Origin: Flavobacteriia bacterium
GTDB lineage: Bacteria > Bacteroidota > Bacteroidia > Flavobacteriales > Flavobacteriaceae
Length of the DNA: 38,578 nt
Direction of reading: 5' to 3'
NCBI GenBank assembly: GCA_024635575.1
Contig: JAGXIN010000004.1
Location: 1-38,578, forward strand
Both the position numbers and the translations under genes were made by a program. Under the pieces are notes generated by a model. It made no database searches, had not been told where the DNA came from, and saw only the letters and a list, made by a program, of their open reading frames with translations. Positions 1 to 7,629 of this stretch are shown here, in pieces; positions within the stretch are counted from its first letter, which is position 1; every line of letters begins with the position of its first letter.

Positions 1-2
1 GA

Positions 3-104
3 TTGTTTTTAGATAAAAAGCCTCGGCAGTTTGTTACAATACATGAATTCTCGGAATATACTGGTATTGAGCTCAATATCATAAATGAATACATTTTAGA
101 TTAA
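3..104 (+). CDS. C-terminal end of an unidentified protein (partial)
   Basis: An open frame runs from the left edge to a TAA at 102-104. It encodes 33 residues ending in NIINEYILD and contains the charged, helix-prone stretch KKPRQFVTIHEFSEYTGI. The other two forward frames hit stops within the first 15 bases, so this is probably the tail of a gene that starts outside the window. I do not recognise the family. The tail looks soluble, with no membrane segment or cysteine motif. It is too short for the ORF track and no function can be assigned. Confidence 0.55.
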   Translation: MFLDKKPRQFVTIHEFSEYTGIELNIINEYILD

Positions 105-200
105 ATAAAAAGGGGGCGATTCGGTGTCAGTTATAAATGGGCACCTCTGTAGCCCTAGTAAAATAAGGGAAGTTTGGAATAGTTCTAGTTCCTTCCTCTC
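105..200 (+). other. GC-richer structured spacer, possible small RNA or leader
   Basis: The spacer between the partial gene and trmN6 is clearly richer in G and C than neighbouring intergenic DNA. It can form several short stems in a row: GGTGTC (123-128) with GGCACC (140-145), CCCT (153-156) with AGGG (166-169), and GGAA (176-179) with TTCC (189-192), the last extended by an outer GGAA/TTCC pair. I see no tRNA, 5S, tmRNA or SRP core motif. A small RNA, a trmN6 leader or an untranslated gene end are all possible. The RNA reading is inference from base pairing only. Confidence 0.25.
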
Positions 201-216
201 TGCATTAAATGGTTAG

Positions 217-259
217 TTTGAAAGTTAAAAGTGTTTATTTGATACTTTTAACTTTCAAA
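217..259. repeat. Perfect inverted repeat, 16-bp arms, upstream of trmN6
   Basis: TTTGAAAGTTAAAAGT (217-232) and its exact reverse complement (244-259) flank an 11-base spacer. The arms contain the AAAGTTAAAAGT word that recurs in two other spacers of this window. There is no T-tract after the stem, so a classical terminator is unlikely. The stem ends 27 bases before the trmN6 ATG and could be part of its 5' leader. Confidence 0.6.
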
Positions 260-286
260 GCTTTCAATTTTTCAACTTCCAGCCAA

Positions 287-997
287 ATGAAACCTTTTCA
301 ATTCAAACAATTTACCATTCAACAGGATAAAACAGCGATGAAAGTCGGTACTGATGGTGTTTTGTTAGGTGCTTGGGCGAATTTGGATTTTTACCCGAGT
401 AGTATTTTAGATATTGGGGCAGGAACAGGTTTAATCGCTTTAATGATGGCACAAAGAAGCAATGCCGAAACTATTGATGCCATTGAATTGAATGATGCCG
501 CATATGAACAAACGGTTGAAAATTTTGAAAACAGCGATTGGGCTGACCGATTGTTTTGTTACCATGCCTCGTTACAGGAATTTACCGATGAAATTGAGGA
601 TAAATATGATTTTATAATTTCAAATCCCCCTTTTTATACGTCCACTTACAAAGAACTTTCAGAAGAAAGGGCTATGGCACGCCATTCAGAAAGTTTAACT
701 TATTCTGATTTATTGGAATCCACTTCAAAATTATTGTCGGAAAAAGGAAATTGTGCGTTTATAATTCCTTTTGAAGAAGCCGAAAACTTCATAAAAATTG
801 CTGAAGAGAACAAGCTTTATCCAAACAGAATTACAAGCGTTAAAGGTGCAATAAATACAGCGGTGAAAAGAAGCCTGCTTCAATTTTCTTTTGCGAAAAC
901 TGAAACAATCCTCAGAGAATTAACCTTGGAATTGTCGCGCCACAATTATACTGAGGAATATAAAAACTTGGTTCAGGATTTTTACCTGAAATTGTAA
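287..997 (+). CDS. trmN6: tRNA1(Val) (adenine(37)-N6)-methyltransferase
   Basis: This SAM-dependent enzyme (YfiC/TrmN6 family) methylates N6 of A37 in tRNA-Val. The N-terminus MKPFQFKQFTIQQDKTAMKV and the following GTDGVLLGAW are typical of the family. The SAM site DIGAGTGLIAL and the adenine N6-methyltransferase motif NPPFY are both present. The start is placed at the ATG at 287 rather than at 209: the extra 26 residues of the longer ORF are encoded by a perfect inverted repeat and do not look like protein. The resulting 236 residues match the family length. The gene is convergent with the saccharopine dehydrogenase gene, with only two bases between the stop codons. Confidence 0.9.
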   Translation: MKPFQFKQFTIQQDKTAMKVGTDGVLLGAWANLDFYPSSILDIGAGTGLIALMMAQRSNAETIDAIELNDAAYEQTVENFENSDWADRLFCYHASLQEFTDEIEDKYDFIISNPPFYTSTYKELSEERAMARHSESLTYSDLLESTSKLLSEKGNCAFIIPFEEAENFIKIAEENKLYPNRITSVKGAINTAVKRSLLQFSFAKTETILRELTLELSRHNYTEEYKNLVQDFYLKL

Positions 998-999
998 TA

Positions 1000-2370
1000 T
1001 TATCCTGTTACACGTTCAGGATTGTAACCCAAATAAGGTATTTTTTTTTCGTGAAATACAATGCCGTTTTCTTCCAACTCTTTTAGGATTGGTTCATAAA
1101 CTTCTTTGCTAATTGGCATTTGAACACCTGGCGTTGTAATTTCTCCATTTAGTATTTTCAAAGTGGCTATGGCTACAGGCAATCCTACTGTTTTTGCCAT
1201 TGCGGTATAAGTCTGGTTGTCTCCAATGCAAACCATGCTGCTTTCAATTTGCTCTTTTTTGCCATTCAATTCGTAACCAAAAAGATGTTGCATCACAATC
1301 ATATCCTTATCATTTTCATTCAATGTCCAGCTGTCTCTTAATATTTTTTCAAGAATTTGGGCAGGCGTCGCATTTTTAAGCCCAACCATTTTAGTTGAAC
1401 TAAACAAGTCTAATTCGGATAATTTGTCCCAAACAATATCGTCTTGGTCAATTTTTAAATAATAGCGTAATTTTAATTCAACAGAATCAAAAGGGTTATA
1501 AGCTAAAAAGGAGTTTGTAAAATCCCTATAACTCATATGTTCAGAATTTTCAATGGTGTAACTATCATCGGTCATTCCTAATTGAATAAAAACATTCCAG
1601 GCTCTGGAAAAACCTACACGCCTAATGGTTCCCCGGTATAAAGTTAAAATATTGTCTAAGCCATAAACGCTTCTATATTTCAGGGAATCTCTGTTGGCAT
1701 AGGCTTCAAATTTTCCATAACCGTCAATATTCAAAATTTCGGTACGTCTAAATAATTTTTGATAAGGAATGTACTTGTAGGTTCCTTCCTGTATAAATTT
1801 TGCGGCACCGCCTTGTCCGGCCAAAACCACATTTCTAGGATTCCAGGTAAACTTATAATTCCATAAATTATCATCACTCTCCGGAGCTACTAAACCACCG
1901 CAAAAAGATTCAAAAAGGAGCATCTTGCCGTCTTTTTCCCTTATACGGTCTATTACTTGCATCGCACTCATATGGTCAACACCGGGATCTAATCCAATTT
2001 CATTCATGAAAATCAGATTTTTTTCGACCGCTTCTTCATGCAGTGCTATCATTTCATTTGAAATATAAGATGCCGTAACCATACTTTTTCCAAATTCCAA
2101 GCAATCTTTGGCCACATTGATATGTAAATGGGCCGGAAGCATAGAAACTACAATATGGGCATTTTTAATCGCGTCTTTTCTTTCGGCTTCATTTAAAATG
2201 TTAAGTGCCATCGCAGTACCATTTTCATGATTTTTTACTTTGATTTTGGCAAGTTCCAATGAGACATCGGCGACAGTGATATGAAGATTTTCGTTAAATG
2301 ATTTGTTTAATAAATAGGTTATTAATGAAGAAGATGATTGGCCGGAACCAATAACCAAAATATTTCTCAT
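1000..2370 (-). CDS. Saccharopine dehydrogenase family protein
   Basis: This is an NAD(P)-dependent enzyme of 456 residues. It has an N-terminal Rossmann fold (ILVIGSGQSSSSL) and the saccharopine dehydrogenase C-terminal domain. The motifs EIGLDPGVDHMSAMQ and FCGGLVAPESDDNLWNYKF resemble the yeast Lys9-type (glutamate-forming) branch. Known members interconvert saccharopine with aminoadipate semialdehyde plus glutamate, or with lysine plus 2-oxoglutarate. In flavobacteria the likely role is lysine catabolism, but the partner activity is not in the window, so direction and substrate are inferred. Its 3' end abuts trmN6. A DUF2007 gene lies 72 bases upstream on the same strand and may share transcription. 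Confidence 0.85.
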   Translation of the reverse strand: MRNILVIGSGQSSSSLITYLLNKSFNENLHITVADVSLELAKIKVKNHENGTAMALNILNEAERKDAIKNAHIVVSMLPAHLHINVAKDCLEFGKSMVTASYISNEMIALHEEAVEKNLIFMNEIGLDPGVDHMSAMQVIDRIREKDGKMLLFESFCGGLVAPESDDNLWNYKFTWNPRNVVLAGQGGAAKFIQEGTYKYIPYQKLFRRTEILNIDGYGKFEAYANRDSLKYRSVYGLDNILTLYRGTIRRVGFSRAWNVFIQLGMTDDSYTIENSEHMSYRDFTNSFLAYNPFDSVELKLRYYLKIDQDDIVWDKLSELDLFSSTKMVGLKNATPAQILEKILRDSWTLNENDKDMIVMQHLFGYELNGKKEQIESSMVCIGDNQTYTAMAKTVGLPVAIATLKILNGEITTPGVQMPISKEVYEPILKELEENGIVFHEKKIPYLGYNPERVTG

Positions 2371-2442
2371 TCTGTTATTTTTAAGAATTAAATCAGAATC
2401 CGAAAATACAATTTTTAAGATAAAATTTATAAGTTTATAATA

Positions 2443-2676
2443 TTAATTGCTTTCATCCTCTATCGACGATAATATTTTTTTTGCTTTCTCATAATCTGAA
2501 CTGCTTACTTCTAGTTTATAACCTTCAACATAGGCTGTCCCAATTGTTGACATTATATTTTCATCAAAAATATAACTATGAATTCCATAACTCGACAATA
2601 ATGTTTTTGCGATATGAATTTCATGGAGTAAACTGGCGGTTAAAACCGTGACTAAAGTGTCTGAATTACTTTTCAT
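2443..2676 (-). CDS. DUF2007 family small protein (putative signal-transducing protein)
   Basis: This is a 77-residue soluble protein. The pattern VTVLTASLLHEIHIAKTLL, followed by a G-I-x-S-Y-I-F-D stretch and GYKLEVSSSDYEKAKKIL, matches the DUF2007 fold, a small ferredoxin-like domain. Members are annotated as putative signal-transducing proteins, but no biochemical role is established. The ATG lies in an 86-bp divergent spacer shared with the DUF423 gene, and the saccharopine dehydrogenase follows on the same strand. The family call is by motif and length. Confidence 0.75.
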   Translation of the reverse strand: MKSNSDTLVTVLTASLLHEIHIAKTLLSSYGIHSYIFDENIMSTIGTAYVEGYKLEVSSSDYEKAKKILSSIEDESN

Positions 2677-2762
2677 ATTTCTTAATTTTATCCTAAATAT
2701 ACGAAATGTACTTTTGAAACCGTGATAAATTTTATCTTTACAAGTAAAAAAAATGAATACAA

Positions 2763-3131
2763 ATGAAAATTAATTTGGGAATAGCTTCATTAATAGGAGC
2801 GTTGACAATAGTATTGGGTGCTTTTGGGGCGCATGCATTGCAAGATATTTTATCGGCAAATGGGCTGAAAAGTTTTGAAACGGCTGTTCGTTATCAAATG
2901 TATCATGTTATCGTATTACTTTTTGTGAATTCTTATTCTGAATTCTCCTTAAAAACTAAAAATATCGTCAGTTATTTGTTTTTTGCGGGCATTTTATTTT
3001 TTTCAGGGTCAATTTATGCAATTACATTAGGTGTAAATCCAAAAAGTATATGGTTTATAACACCATTGGGCGGCTTATTTTTTATTTTAGGATGGTTAAA
3101 ATTGGGAATTTCATATTTTAGAAAAGATTAA
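2763..3131 (+). CDS. DUF423 family membrane protein (YgdD-like)
   Basis: This 122-residue inner-membrane protein has four predicted hydrophobic segments, at about residues 5-25, 43-60, 68-88 and 97-117. The signature GAFGAHALQDILS followed by FETAVRYQMYHVI is diagnostic of DUF423. The biochemical function of the family is unknown. A plausible promoter lies upstream: TTG at 2714-2716, 16 bases, then TATCTTTA at 2733-2740. A second ATG lies 10 bases earlier in another frame, and the in-frame ATG at 2763 gives the normal family N-terminus. Confidence 0.85.
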   Translation: MKINLGIASLIGALTIVLGAFGAHALQDILSANGLKSFETAVRYQMYHVIVLLFVNSYSEFSLKTKNIVSYLFFAGILFFSGSIYAITLGVNPKSIWFITPLGGLFFILGWLKLGISYFRKD

Positions 3132-3174
3132 TTGGTTGATTTGATAATTTACCTAGAATCCTTTAATTTTTTTG

Positions 3175-3204
3175 TTGTTTACTAAACAAATAAATCTATT
3201 TTTG
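3175..3204 (+). promoter_or_regulatory. Candidate Bacteroidetes promoter upstream of pckA
   Basis: TTG (3175-3177), a 19-base spacer and TATTTTTG (3197-3204) match the Bacteroidetes -33/-7 pattern TTTG/TAnnTTTG. Transcription would start near 3211, giving a leader of about 200 bases that contains both palindromes described next. A weaker alternative, TTG at 3358-3360 with TAACCTTTAG at 3380, would put the palindromes upstream of the start instead. The sequence alone does not decide between them. Confidence 0.45.
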
Positions 3205-3254
3205 CCTAATATTTTTTAAAATAAAAAAACGGAAAAAAGATTTTTTTTATCAAA

Positions 3255-3274
3255 ATACGAAAACGATTTCGTAT
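3255..3274. promoter_or_regulatory. Palindromic operator 1, LacI/CcpA-like, upstream of pckA
   Basis: ATACGAAA-ACGA-TTTCGTAT has perfect 8-bp arms, and the central GAAAACGATTTC has the AACG/CGTT-type core seen in LacI-family (including CcpA) operators. It pairs with a similar site centred 72 bp downstream. The regulator is not encoded in the window. Confidence 0.55.
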
Positions 3275-3321
3275 AAAATCATGTAATAAAAAAATAGTTA
3301 ATATGCATAAATTGAGTGGTT

Positions 3322-3345
3322 TACGAAACTGAAAACGTTATCGTA
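3322..3345. promoter_or_regulatory. Palindromic operator 2, LacI/CcpA-like, upstream of pckA
   Basis: TACGA and TCGTA bracket the core GAAAACGTTATC (3331-3342), which matches the core of operator 1 at 10 of 12 positions. The two centres are 72 bp apart, about seven helical turns, as expected for dimers on the same face of the DNA or for looping. The site lies 112 bases before the chosen pckA ATG. Confidence 0.5.
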
Positions 3346-3456
3346 GATAGTGCGTTTTTGCTGATAAATATCATAAAAGTAACCTTTAGTTAGTTCGAAA
3401 TTTGTAATATAAATGAAATGAGATTACCTATAAACAATATAATTAATACTGAAAAG

Positions 3457-5058
3457 ATGAAAAATATTAAAGTTATTCAGGAGTTACATGATTTGGGAAT
3501 TACAGGATATCACGAGGTATCGTACAATCCTTCTTATGAAGAATTATACCAAGCTGAGGTTTCACACAGAAGAGTTGGATTTGAAAAAGGAGCTGTAACA
3601 GATAGTGGTGCAGTAGCTGTAAAAACAGGTATTTTTACCGGACGTTCTCCTAAGGATAGATTTATTGTAAAAGATGATGTTACTAAAGATACCATTAATT
3701 GGGATGATAAAGTAAATTTTCCAACTACTTTAGAAGTTTATAACGACTTAAAATCTTTAGTGCTTAATCAACTTTCAACTTCAAAAAAATTATATGTGGT
3801 TGATGCTTTTTGCGGAACAAATCCTGACACACGATTGAAAGTTCGTTTTGTGATGGAAGTTGCTTGGCAGGCTCATTTTGTCACCAATATGTTTATAAGA
3901 CCTTCAATTTACGAACTGGAAAACTTTGGTGAACCAGATTTTATTGTAATGAATGGATCTAAAGTTGTTAACCCAAAGTGGAAAGAACAAGGATTGAATT
4001 CTGAAAACTTTGTGGTGTTTAACCTTACGGAAAAAGTTCAATTGATTGGTGGTACTTGGTATGGTGGTGAAATGAAAAAAGGAATGTTTTCTATTATGAA
4101 TTATTATTTGCCACTTCGCGGAATTGCTTCCATGCACTGTTCTGCCAATGTTGGTGAAAAAGGTGATGTTGCAGTGTTCTTCGGATTGTCTGGAACAGGA
4201 AAAACAACACTTTCTGCCGACCCAAAACGTTATTTGATAGGTGATGATGAACATGGTTGGGATAACAATGGCGTATTCAATTTTGAAGGAGGCTGCTACG
4301 CAAAAGTGATTGATTTAAGCGAAAAAAACGAACCGGATATTTGGCGTGCCATTAAGAGAGACGCATTATTGGAAAATGTTGCCGTAAATGAATATGGCGA
4401 AGTGGATTTTCACGATCACTCAATTACTGAAAACTCAAGAGTTTCTTACCCAATTTATAATATAAATAAGATTGTATTGCCTTCTAAAGCAGGGCATGCA
4501 AGTAAAATTATATATCTTTCTGCTGATGCATTTGGGGTTTTACCTCCAGTTTCCATATTGAACGATGCTCAGGCTCAATACCACTTTTTATGTGGATTTA
4601 CCTCTAAATTAGCAGGTACTGAAAGAGGAATTACAGAACCTCAGCCGTCTTTTTCTCCTGCATTTGGAGAGGCATTTTTAACATTGCATCCAACGATGTA
4701 TTCTAAAACATTGGTTTCTAAAATGCAAGAACACAATGCTAAAGCTTATCTTGTGAATACTGGCTGGAATGGAACAGGAAAAAGAATATCTCTAAAAGAT
4801 ACTCGTGCAATTATAGACGCTATTTTAGATGGTTCAATTGATAAATCGGAAACAGTTCAAATTCCTTTTTTAAATTTAAAAGCGCCTAAAAAATTGCCTA
4901 AAGTAAGTAATATTTTAGATCCTAGAACAACTTACTCCAACGTTAAGGATTGGGAAGAAAAAGCCATAAAATTAGCAGGATTGTATGTTAAAAACTTTGA
5001 AAAATATACAGATACTGAAGCCGGAAAAGCATTGGTAATTGCTGGTCCTCAGCTATAA
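3457..5058 (+). CDS. pckA: Phosphoenolpyruvate carboxykinase (ATP)
   Basis: PckA converts oxaloacetate and ATP to PEP, CO2 and ADP, the entry step of gluconeogenesis, in the cytosol. It has the substrate region [12 protein letters not shown], the P-loop [13 protein letters not shown], the metal site IGDDEHGWD and the C-terminal [11 protein letters not shown]. The ATG at 3457 gives 533 residues starting [15 protein letters not shown], which fits the family. An in-frame ATG at 3418 adds 13 atypical residues. Two LacI-type palindromes precede the gene and a strong terminator follows it, so it is probably monocistronic. Amino-acid catabolic products from the hydroxyproline locus at 25-30 kb would reach sugars through this enzyme. 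Confidence 0.95.
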   Translation: MKNIKVIQELHDLGITGYHEVSYNPSYEELYQAEVSHRRVGFEKGAVTDSGAVAVKTGIFTGRSPKDRFIVKDDVTKDTINWDDKVNFPTTLEVYNDLKSLVLNQLSTSKKLYVVDAFCGTNPDTRLKVRFVMEVAWQAHFVTNMFIRPSIYELENFGEPDFIVMNGSKVVNPKWKEQGLNSENFVVFNLTEKVQLIGGTWYGGEMKKGMFSIMNYYLPLRGIASMHCSANVGEKGDVAVFFGLSGTGKTTLSADPKRYLIGDDEHGWDNNGVFNFEGGCYAKVIDLSEKNEPDIWRAIKRDALLENVAVNEYGEVDFHDHSITENSRVSYPIYNINKIVLPSKAGHASKIIYLSADAFGVLPPVSILNDAQAQYHFLCGFTSKLAGTERGITEPQPSFSPAFGEAFLTLHPTMYSKTLVSKMQEHNAKAYLVNTGWNGTGKRISLKDTRAIIDAILDGSIDKSETVQIPFLNLKAPKKLPKVSNILDPRTTYSNVKDWEEKAIKLAGLYVKNFEKYTDTEAGKALVIAGPQL

Positions 5059-5084
5059 TAGAAAGTTAATTTATATTGATTTTT

Positions 5085-5115
5085 AAAGTCTTCCTTTTTG
5101 GAAGACTTTTTTTTT
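5085..5115 (+). terminator. Rho-independent terminator of pckA
   Basis: AAAGTCTTCC (5085-5094), a TTTTT loop and GGAAGACTTT (5100-5109) form a perfect 10-bp stem followed by a run of T. It lies 27 bases after the pckA stop. It overlaps the 5' end of the ORF-track version of nhaA, which argues against that longer start. Confidence 0.85.
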
Positions 5116-5147
5116 ATTTCAAAATGGACTATCTTCGTCAATCAAAG

Positions 5148-6461
5148 ATGAAGAAAAAAATAAAATCAGTTAGCGGTTCCTTAAATCAATTTATGCACTT
5201 AGAAACAACAGCAAGTTTGCTTCTTTTTGCATTTTCGATTTTAGCCGTAGTTTGGGCAAATTCACCTTACAGCAATACCTATGAGGAACTTTGGTATTAT
5301 AAGTTAACGATTGGGTTTGCAAACACAAATTTTTATTTGGAAAAATCACTGATTTTATGGATTAACGATGGCCTAATGGCCATTTTCTTCTTCGTCATTG
5401 GTTTGGAGGTTAAACGTGAAATTTTAGCAGGCGAACTAACTACCATGAGAAAGGCTTCACTTCCTATTTTTGCTGCAATTGGAGGTATGCTGTTTCCCGT
5501 GCTGATATTTTTATTTTTCAATCAGGGAAAATCAGGTGGAGATGGTTGGGGAATTCCAATGGCAACTGATATTGCTTTTACTTTGGGAATTTTAAAATTA
5601 TTGGGAAATCGAGTGCCATTGGGATTGAAAATATTTTTAACGGCCTTTGCCATTGTTGATGATATTGGTGCCATTTTGGTTATAGCTGTTTTTTATAGCG
5701 CCAATATTCAATGGGATTTAATAACCTATGCATTGCTAATTGTTGGTGCAGTCGGATTTTTAAGTTATAAGCATATTTACTCCAAATATCTTTATTTTGT
5801 TTTGGGATTTGTGGTTTGGTTATTATTCTTAAAATCGGGAATTCACCCAACTATTGCAGGAATATTGATGGCATTTACCATACCAATGTATCGGGAAATT
5901 AATTTAAGTGAATACGAAAAAGAATTAACAACTCAACTTCAAACTTTTAAAGGTTATAAGTATAAAAATCCACAATTGCTCAATAAAAAACAATTGGAAG
6001 TTGTTGATGAGATAGAAACCATTAGCAATAAAGTGCAATCACCACTACAGCATTTGGAGCATTCGCTTCATGGTTGGGTTTCTTACTTAATTATGCCAAT
6101 TTTTGCATTGGCAAATGCTGGCGTGGCATTAAGTTTTAGCGGGTTGGAAAGTACAGGTCATATATCCTTAAACATTGCGATGGCATTGGTTTTTGGAAAC
6201 ACCTTCGGGATTATGCTGCTCTCTTTTTTAGCCATTAAATTGAAATTGGCCGATTTGCCTGCAGGCGTGGAATTTAAGCAATTATTGGGAGTGAGTATTT
6301 TGGGCGGACTCGGTTTTACGATGTCTTTGTTTATTACCAACCTTGCCTATAATGATGAAAGTTTTATTTCAGCCGCAAAAACAGGTGTAATTTTAGGATC
6401 TCTAATTGCAGGGATTTTAGGATATTTGGTTTTAAGAATGCAACTGAAAGCCAACAAATAA
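5148..6461 (+). CDS. nhaA: Na+/H+ antiporter NhaA
   Basis: This inner-membrane antiporter exchanges Na+ (or Li+) for protons in pH and salt homeostasis. It has about 12 hydrophobic segments. Family motifs are NDGLMAIFFFVIGLEVKRE, the ion-binding aspartates in ATDIAF and AFAIVDDIGAI, and the C-terminal LGGLGFTMSLFI. The start is set at the ATG at 5148 (MKKKIKSVSG). The upstream 24 residues of the track ORF are encoded by the pckA terminator and are not credible. An ATG at 5124 is a weaker alternative. TATCTTCG at 5130-5137 resembles a -7 element just before the start. The gene fits a salt-exposed lifestyle. Confidence 0.95.
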   Translation: MKKKIKSVSGSLNQFMHLETTASLLLFAFSILAVVWANSPYSNTYEELWYYKLTIGFANTNFYLEKSLILWINDGLMAIFFFVIGLEVKREILAGELTTMRKASLPIFAAIGGMLFPVLIFLFFNQGKSGGDGWGIPMATDIAFTLGILKLLGNRVPLGLKIFLTAFAIVDDIGAILVIAVFYSANIQWDLITYALLIVGAVGFLSYKHIYSKYLYFVLGFVVWLLFLKSGIHPTIAGILMAFTIPMYREINLSEYEKELTTQLQTFKGYKYKNPQLLNKKQLEVVDEIETISNKVQSPLQHLEHSLHGWVSYLIMPIFALANAGVALSFSGLESTGHISLNIAMALVFGNTFGIMLLSFLAIKLKLADLPAGVEFKQLLGVSILGGLGFTMSLFITNLAYNDESFISAAKTGVILGSLIAGILGYLVLRMQLKANK

Positions 6462-6465
6462 AGAT

Positions 6466-6873
6466 CTAAAAAAATATCTGGTTGTATTTATACTCAACGA
6501 ATTTAAAATAGTTGTAAAGCTTATAATTTACCTCTAAACCATAATCAACATTATAATCATAATCTATTTGGTTTTCATAAATATCGTTGCGATATCTTAG
6601 CGGATTTCGGGTCCTTATATTCCACTCTGTGACATAAAAGTAGTTTTTGGTTTCATAATATTCCTGTGAATAAAAATTCATCGGTTTTGCGATGGTATTC
6701 AAATAAGTTTCAAATCCAATATCTGTAATAATTATTTCATATTCCAAATTATCATTGGCAATTCTAACGGATTCTGCAGGAACGTTTGTATCACTTGTTT
6801 TCGTGGTTTTTGTTGTTGAAGAACATCCAACAATAAATAAACCAAAGGCCATATAATAAAATAACGTTTTCAT
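6466..6873 (-). CDS. DUF6146-like lipoprotein
   Basis: This is a 135-residue predicted lipoprotein of unknown function. The N-terminus MKTLFYYMAFGLFIVGC is a short lipoprotein signal with the lipobox cysteine at residue 17, followed by a Ser/Thr/Lys linker. The mature part is rich in Tyr and Asn, with the pattern NDNLEYEIIITDIGFETYL and later WNIRTRNPLRY and DYGLEVNYKLYNY. This resembles the flavobacterial family I recall as DUF6146. The inner ATG at 6873 gives a better signal peptide than 6879. The gene converges on nhaA with a 4-base gap. Family assignment is from memory of the pattern. Confidence 0.65.
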   Translation of the reverse strand: MKTLFYYMAFGLFIVGCSSTTKTTKTSDTNVPAESVRIANDNLEYEIIITDIGFETYLNTIAKPMNFYSQEYYETKNYFYVTEWNIRTRNPLRYRNDIYENQIDYDYNVDYGLEVNYKLYNYFKFVEYKYNQIFF

Positions 6874-6967
6874 AATCATTTGGTTTTAGTTCTGTTAAAA
6901 TTACATAAAAAATATCAATTTTTATGTTAATATTTCTAATTTCGCTTTTCATTTAAATTGAACTAAA

Positions 6968-7531
6968 ATGGATAAAATACGTTGTGGCTGGTGTAAAAAT
7001 GACCCACTTTATATGGCATACCATGATACAGAATGGGGTGTTCCAGTTTTTTCGGATGATAAATTATTTGAATTCTTAATTTTGGAAACTTTTCAGGCGG
7101 GTTTAAGTTGGATTACTATCCTGCGGAAGCGAGAAAATTTCAGAAAGGCTTTCGATAATTTTGACTATAAAAAAATTGCCAATTATTCTGAAGCCAAATA
7201 TGAAGAACTTTTGCTTGATGCAGGAATTATCAGAAACAGATTAAAAATTAAAGCTACCATTTCAAATGCCGTTTCCTTTATGGAAGTTCAGCAAGAATTT
7301 GGTTCTTTTTCAAACTATATCTGGAGTTTTACAAATGGGAAACCCATTAGAAATAAATGGAAAACATTGAGTGAACTTCCTGCAACCACCGAATTATCAG
7401 AGATCATTTCAAAAGATTTAAAAAAACGCGGATTTAAATTTGTGGGCTCAACAGTGATTTATGCACATATGCAGGCTACTGGAATGATTAACGATCACAT
7501 AATAGATTGCTTCAGACATCAAGAAGTTTGA
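6968..7531 (+). CDS. tag: DNA-3-methyladenine glycosylase I
   Basis: Tag removes 3-methyladenine from alkylated DNA as the first step of base excision repair. The 187-residue protein has all family landmarks: RCGWCKNDPLYMAYHDTEWG at the N-terminus (zinc-binding Cys and base-pocket residues), LILETFQAGLSWITIL, and near the C-terminus the remaining zinc ligands around MINDHIIDCFRH. It stands alone with its own ATG. It converges on the SRPBCC/GyrI-like gene, with a repeat hairpin in the gap. Confidence 0.95.
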   Translation: MDKIRCGWCKNDPLYMAYHDTEWGVPVFSDDKLFEFLILETFQAGLSWITILRKRENFRKAFDNFDYKKIANYSEAKYEELLLDAGIIRNRLKIKATISNAVSFMEVQQEFGSFSNYIWSFTNGKPIRNKWKTLSELPATTELSEIISKDLKKRGFKFVGSTVIYAHMQATGMINDHIIDCFRHQEV

Positions 7532-7591
7532 TTTTGATTTAAGATGTACGATTCTATGTCTTTTTAATTTTAACCTTTTACGGTCCAACAA

Positions 7592-7618
7592 TAATTCCCC
7601 CTTTGGGGGTTAGGAGAC
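7592..7618 (+). repeat. Dispersed CCCCC/GGGGG hairpin repeat, copy 1
   Basis: TAATTCCCCCTTTGGGGGTT followed by AGGAGAC is nearly identical to the reverse complement of 26484-26510, differing at two or three of 27 positions. The inner CCCCC/GGGGG forms a hairpin. A related degenerate copy (CGGAGGTTAGGG, 7624-7635) follows at once and runs into the end of the next gene. It lies between two convergent genes and may also help termination. Confidence 0.7.
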
Positions 7619-7629
7619 TTTTTCGGAGG

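Noticed and set aside
209-286. N-terminal extension of the trmN6 ORF
   Set aside because: The 26 residues are encoded by a perfect inverted repeat and spacer; the family N-terminus begins at the ATG at 287.
3904-4254. Minus-strand ORF inside pckA and similar antisense ORFs across the window
   Set aside because: These are shadow frames of well-identified genes, with low-complexity translations and no family motifs.
5076-5147. N-terminal extension of the nhaA ORF
   Set aside because: It overlaps the pckA terminator, and the translation (Phe/Leu-rich) does not match NhaA N-termini.
6852-6875. GAAAACGTTAT on the minus strand, like the pckA operator core
   Set aside because: It falls in codons 1-4 of the lipoprotein gene (MKTL) and lacks the flanking inverted repeat, so it is best explained by coding.
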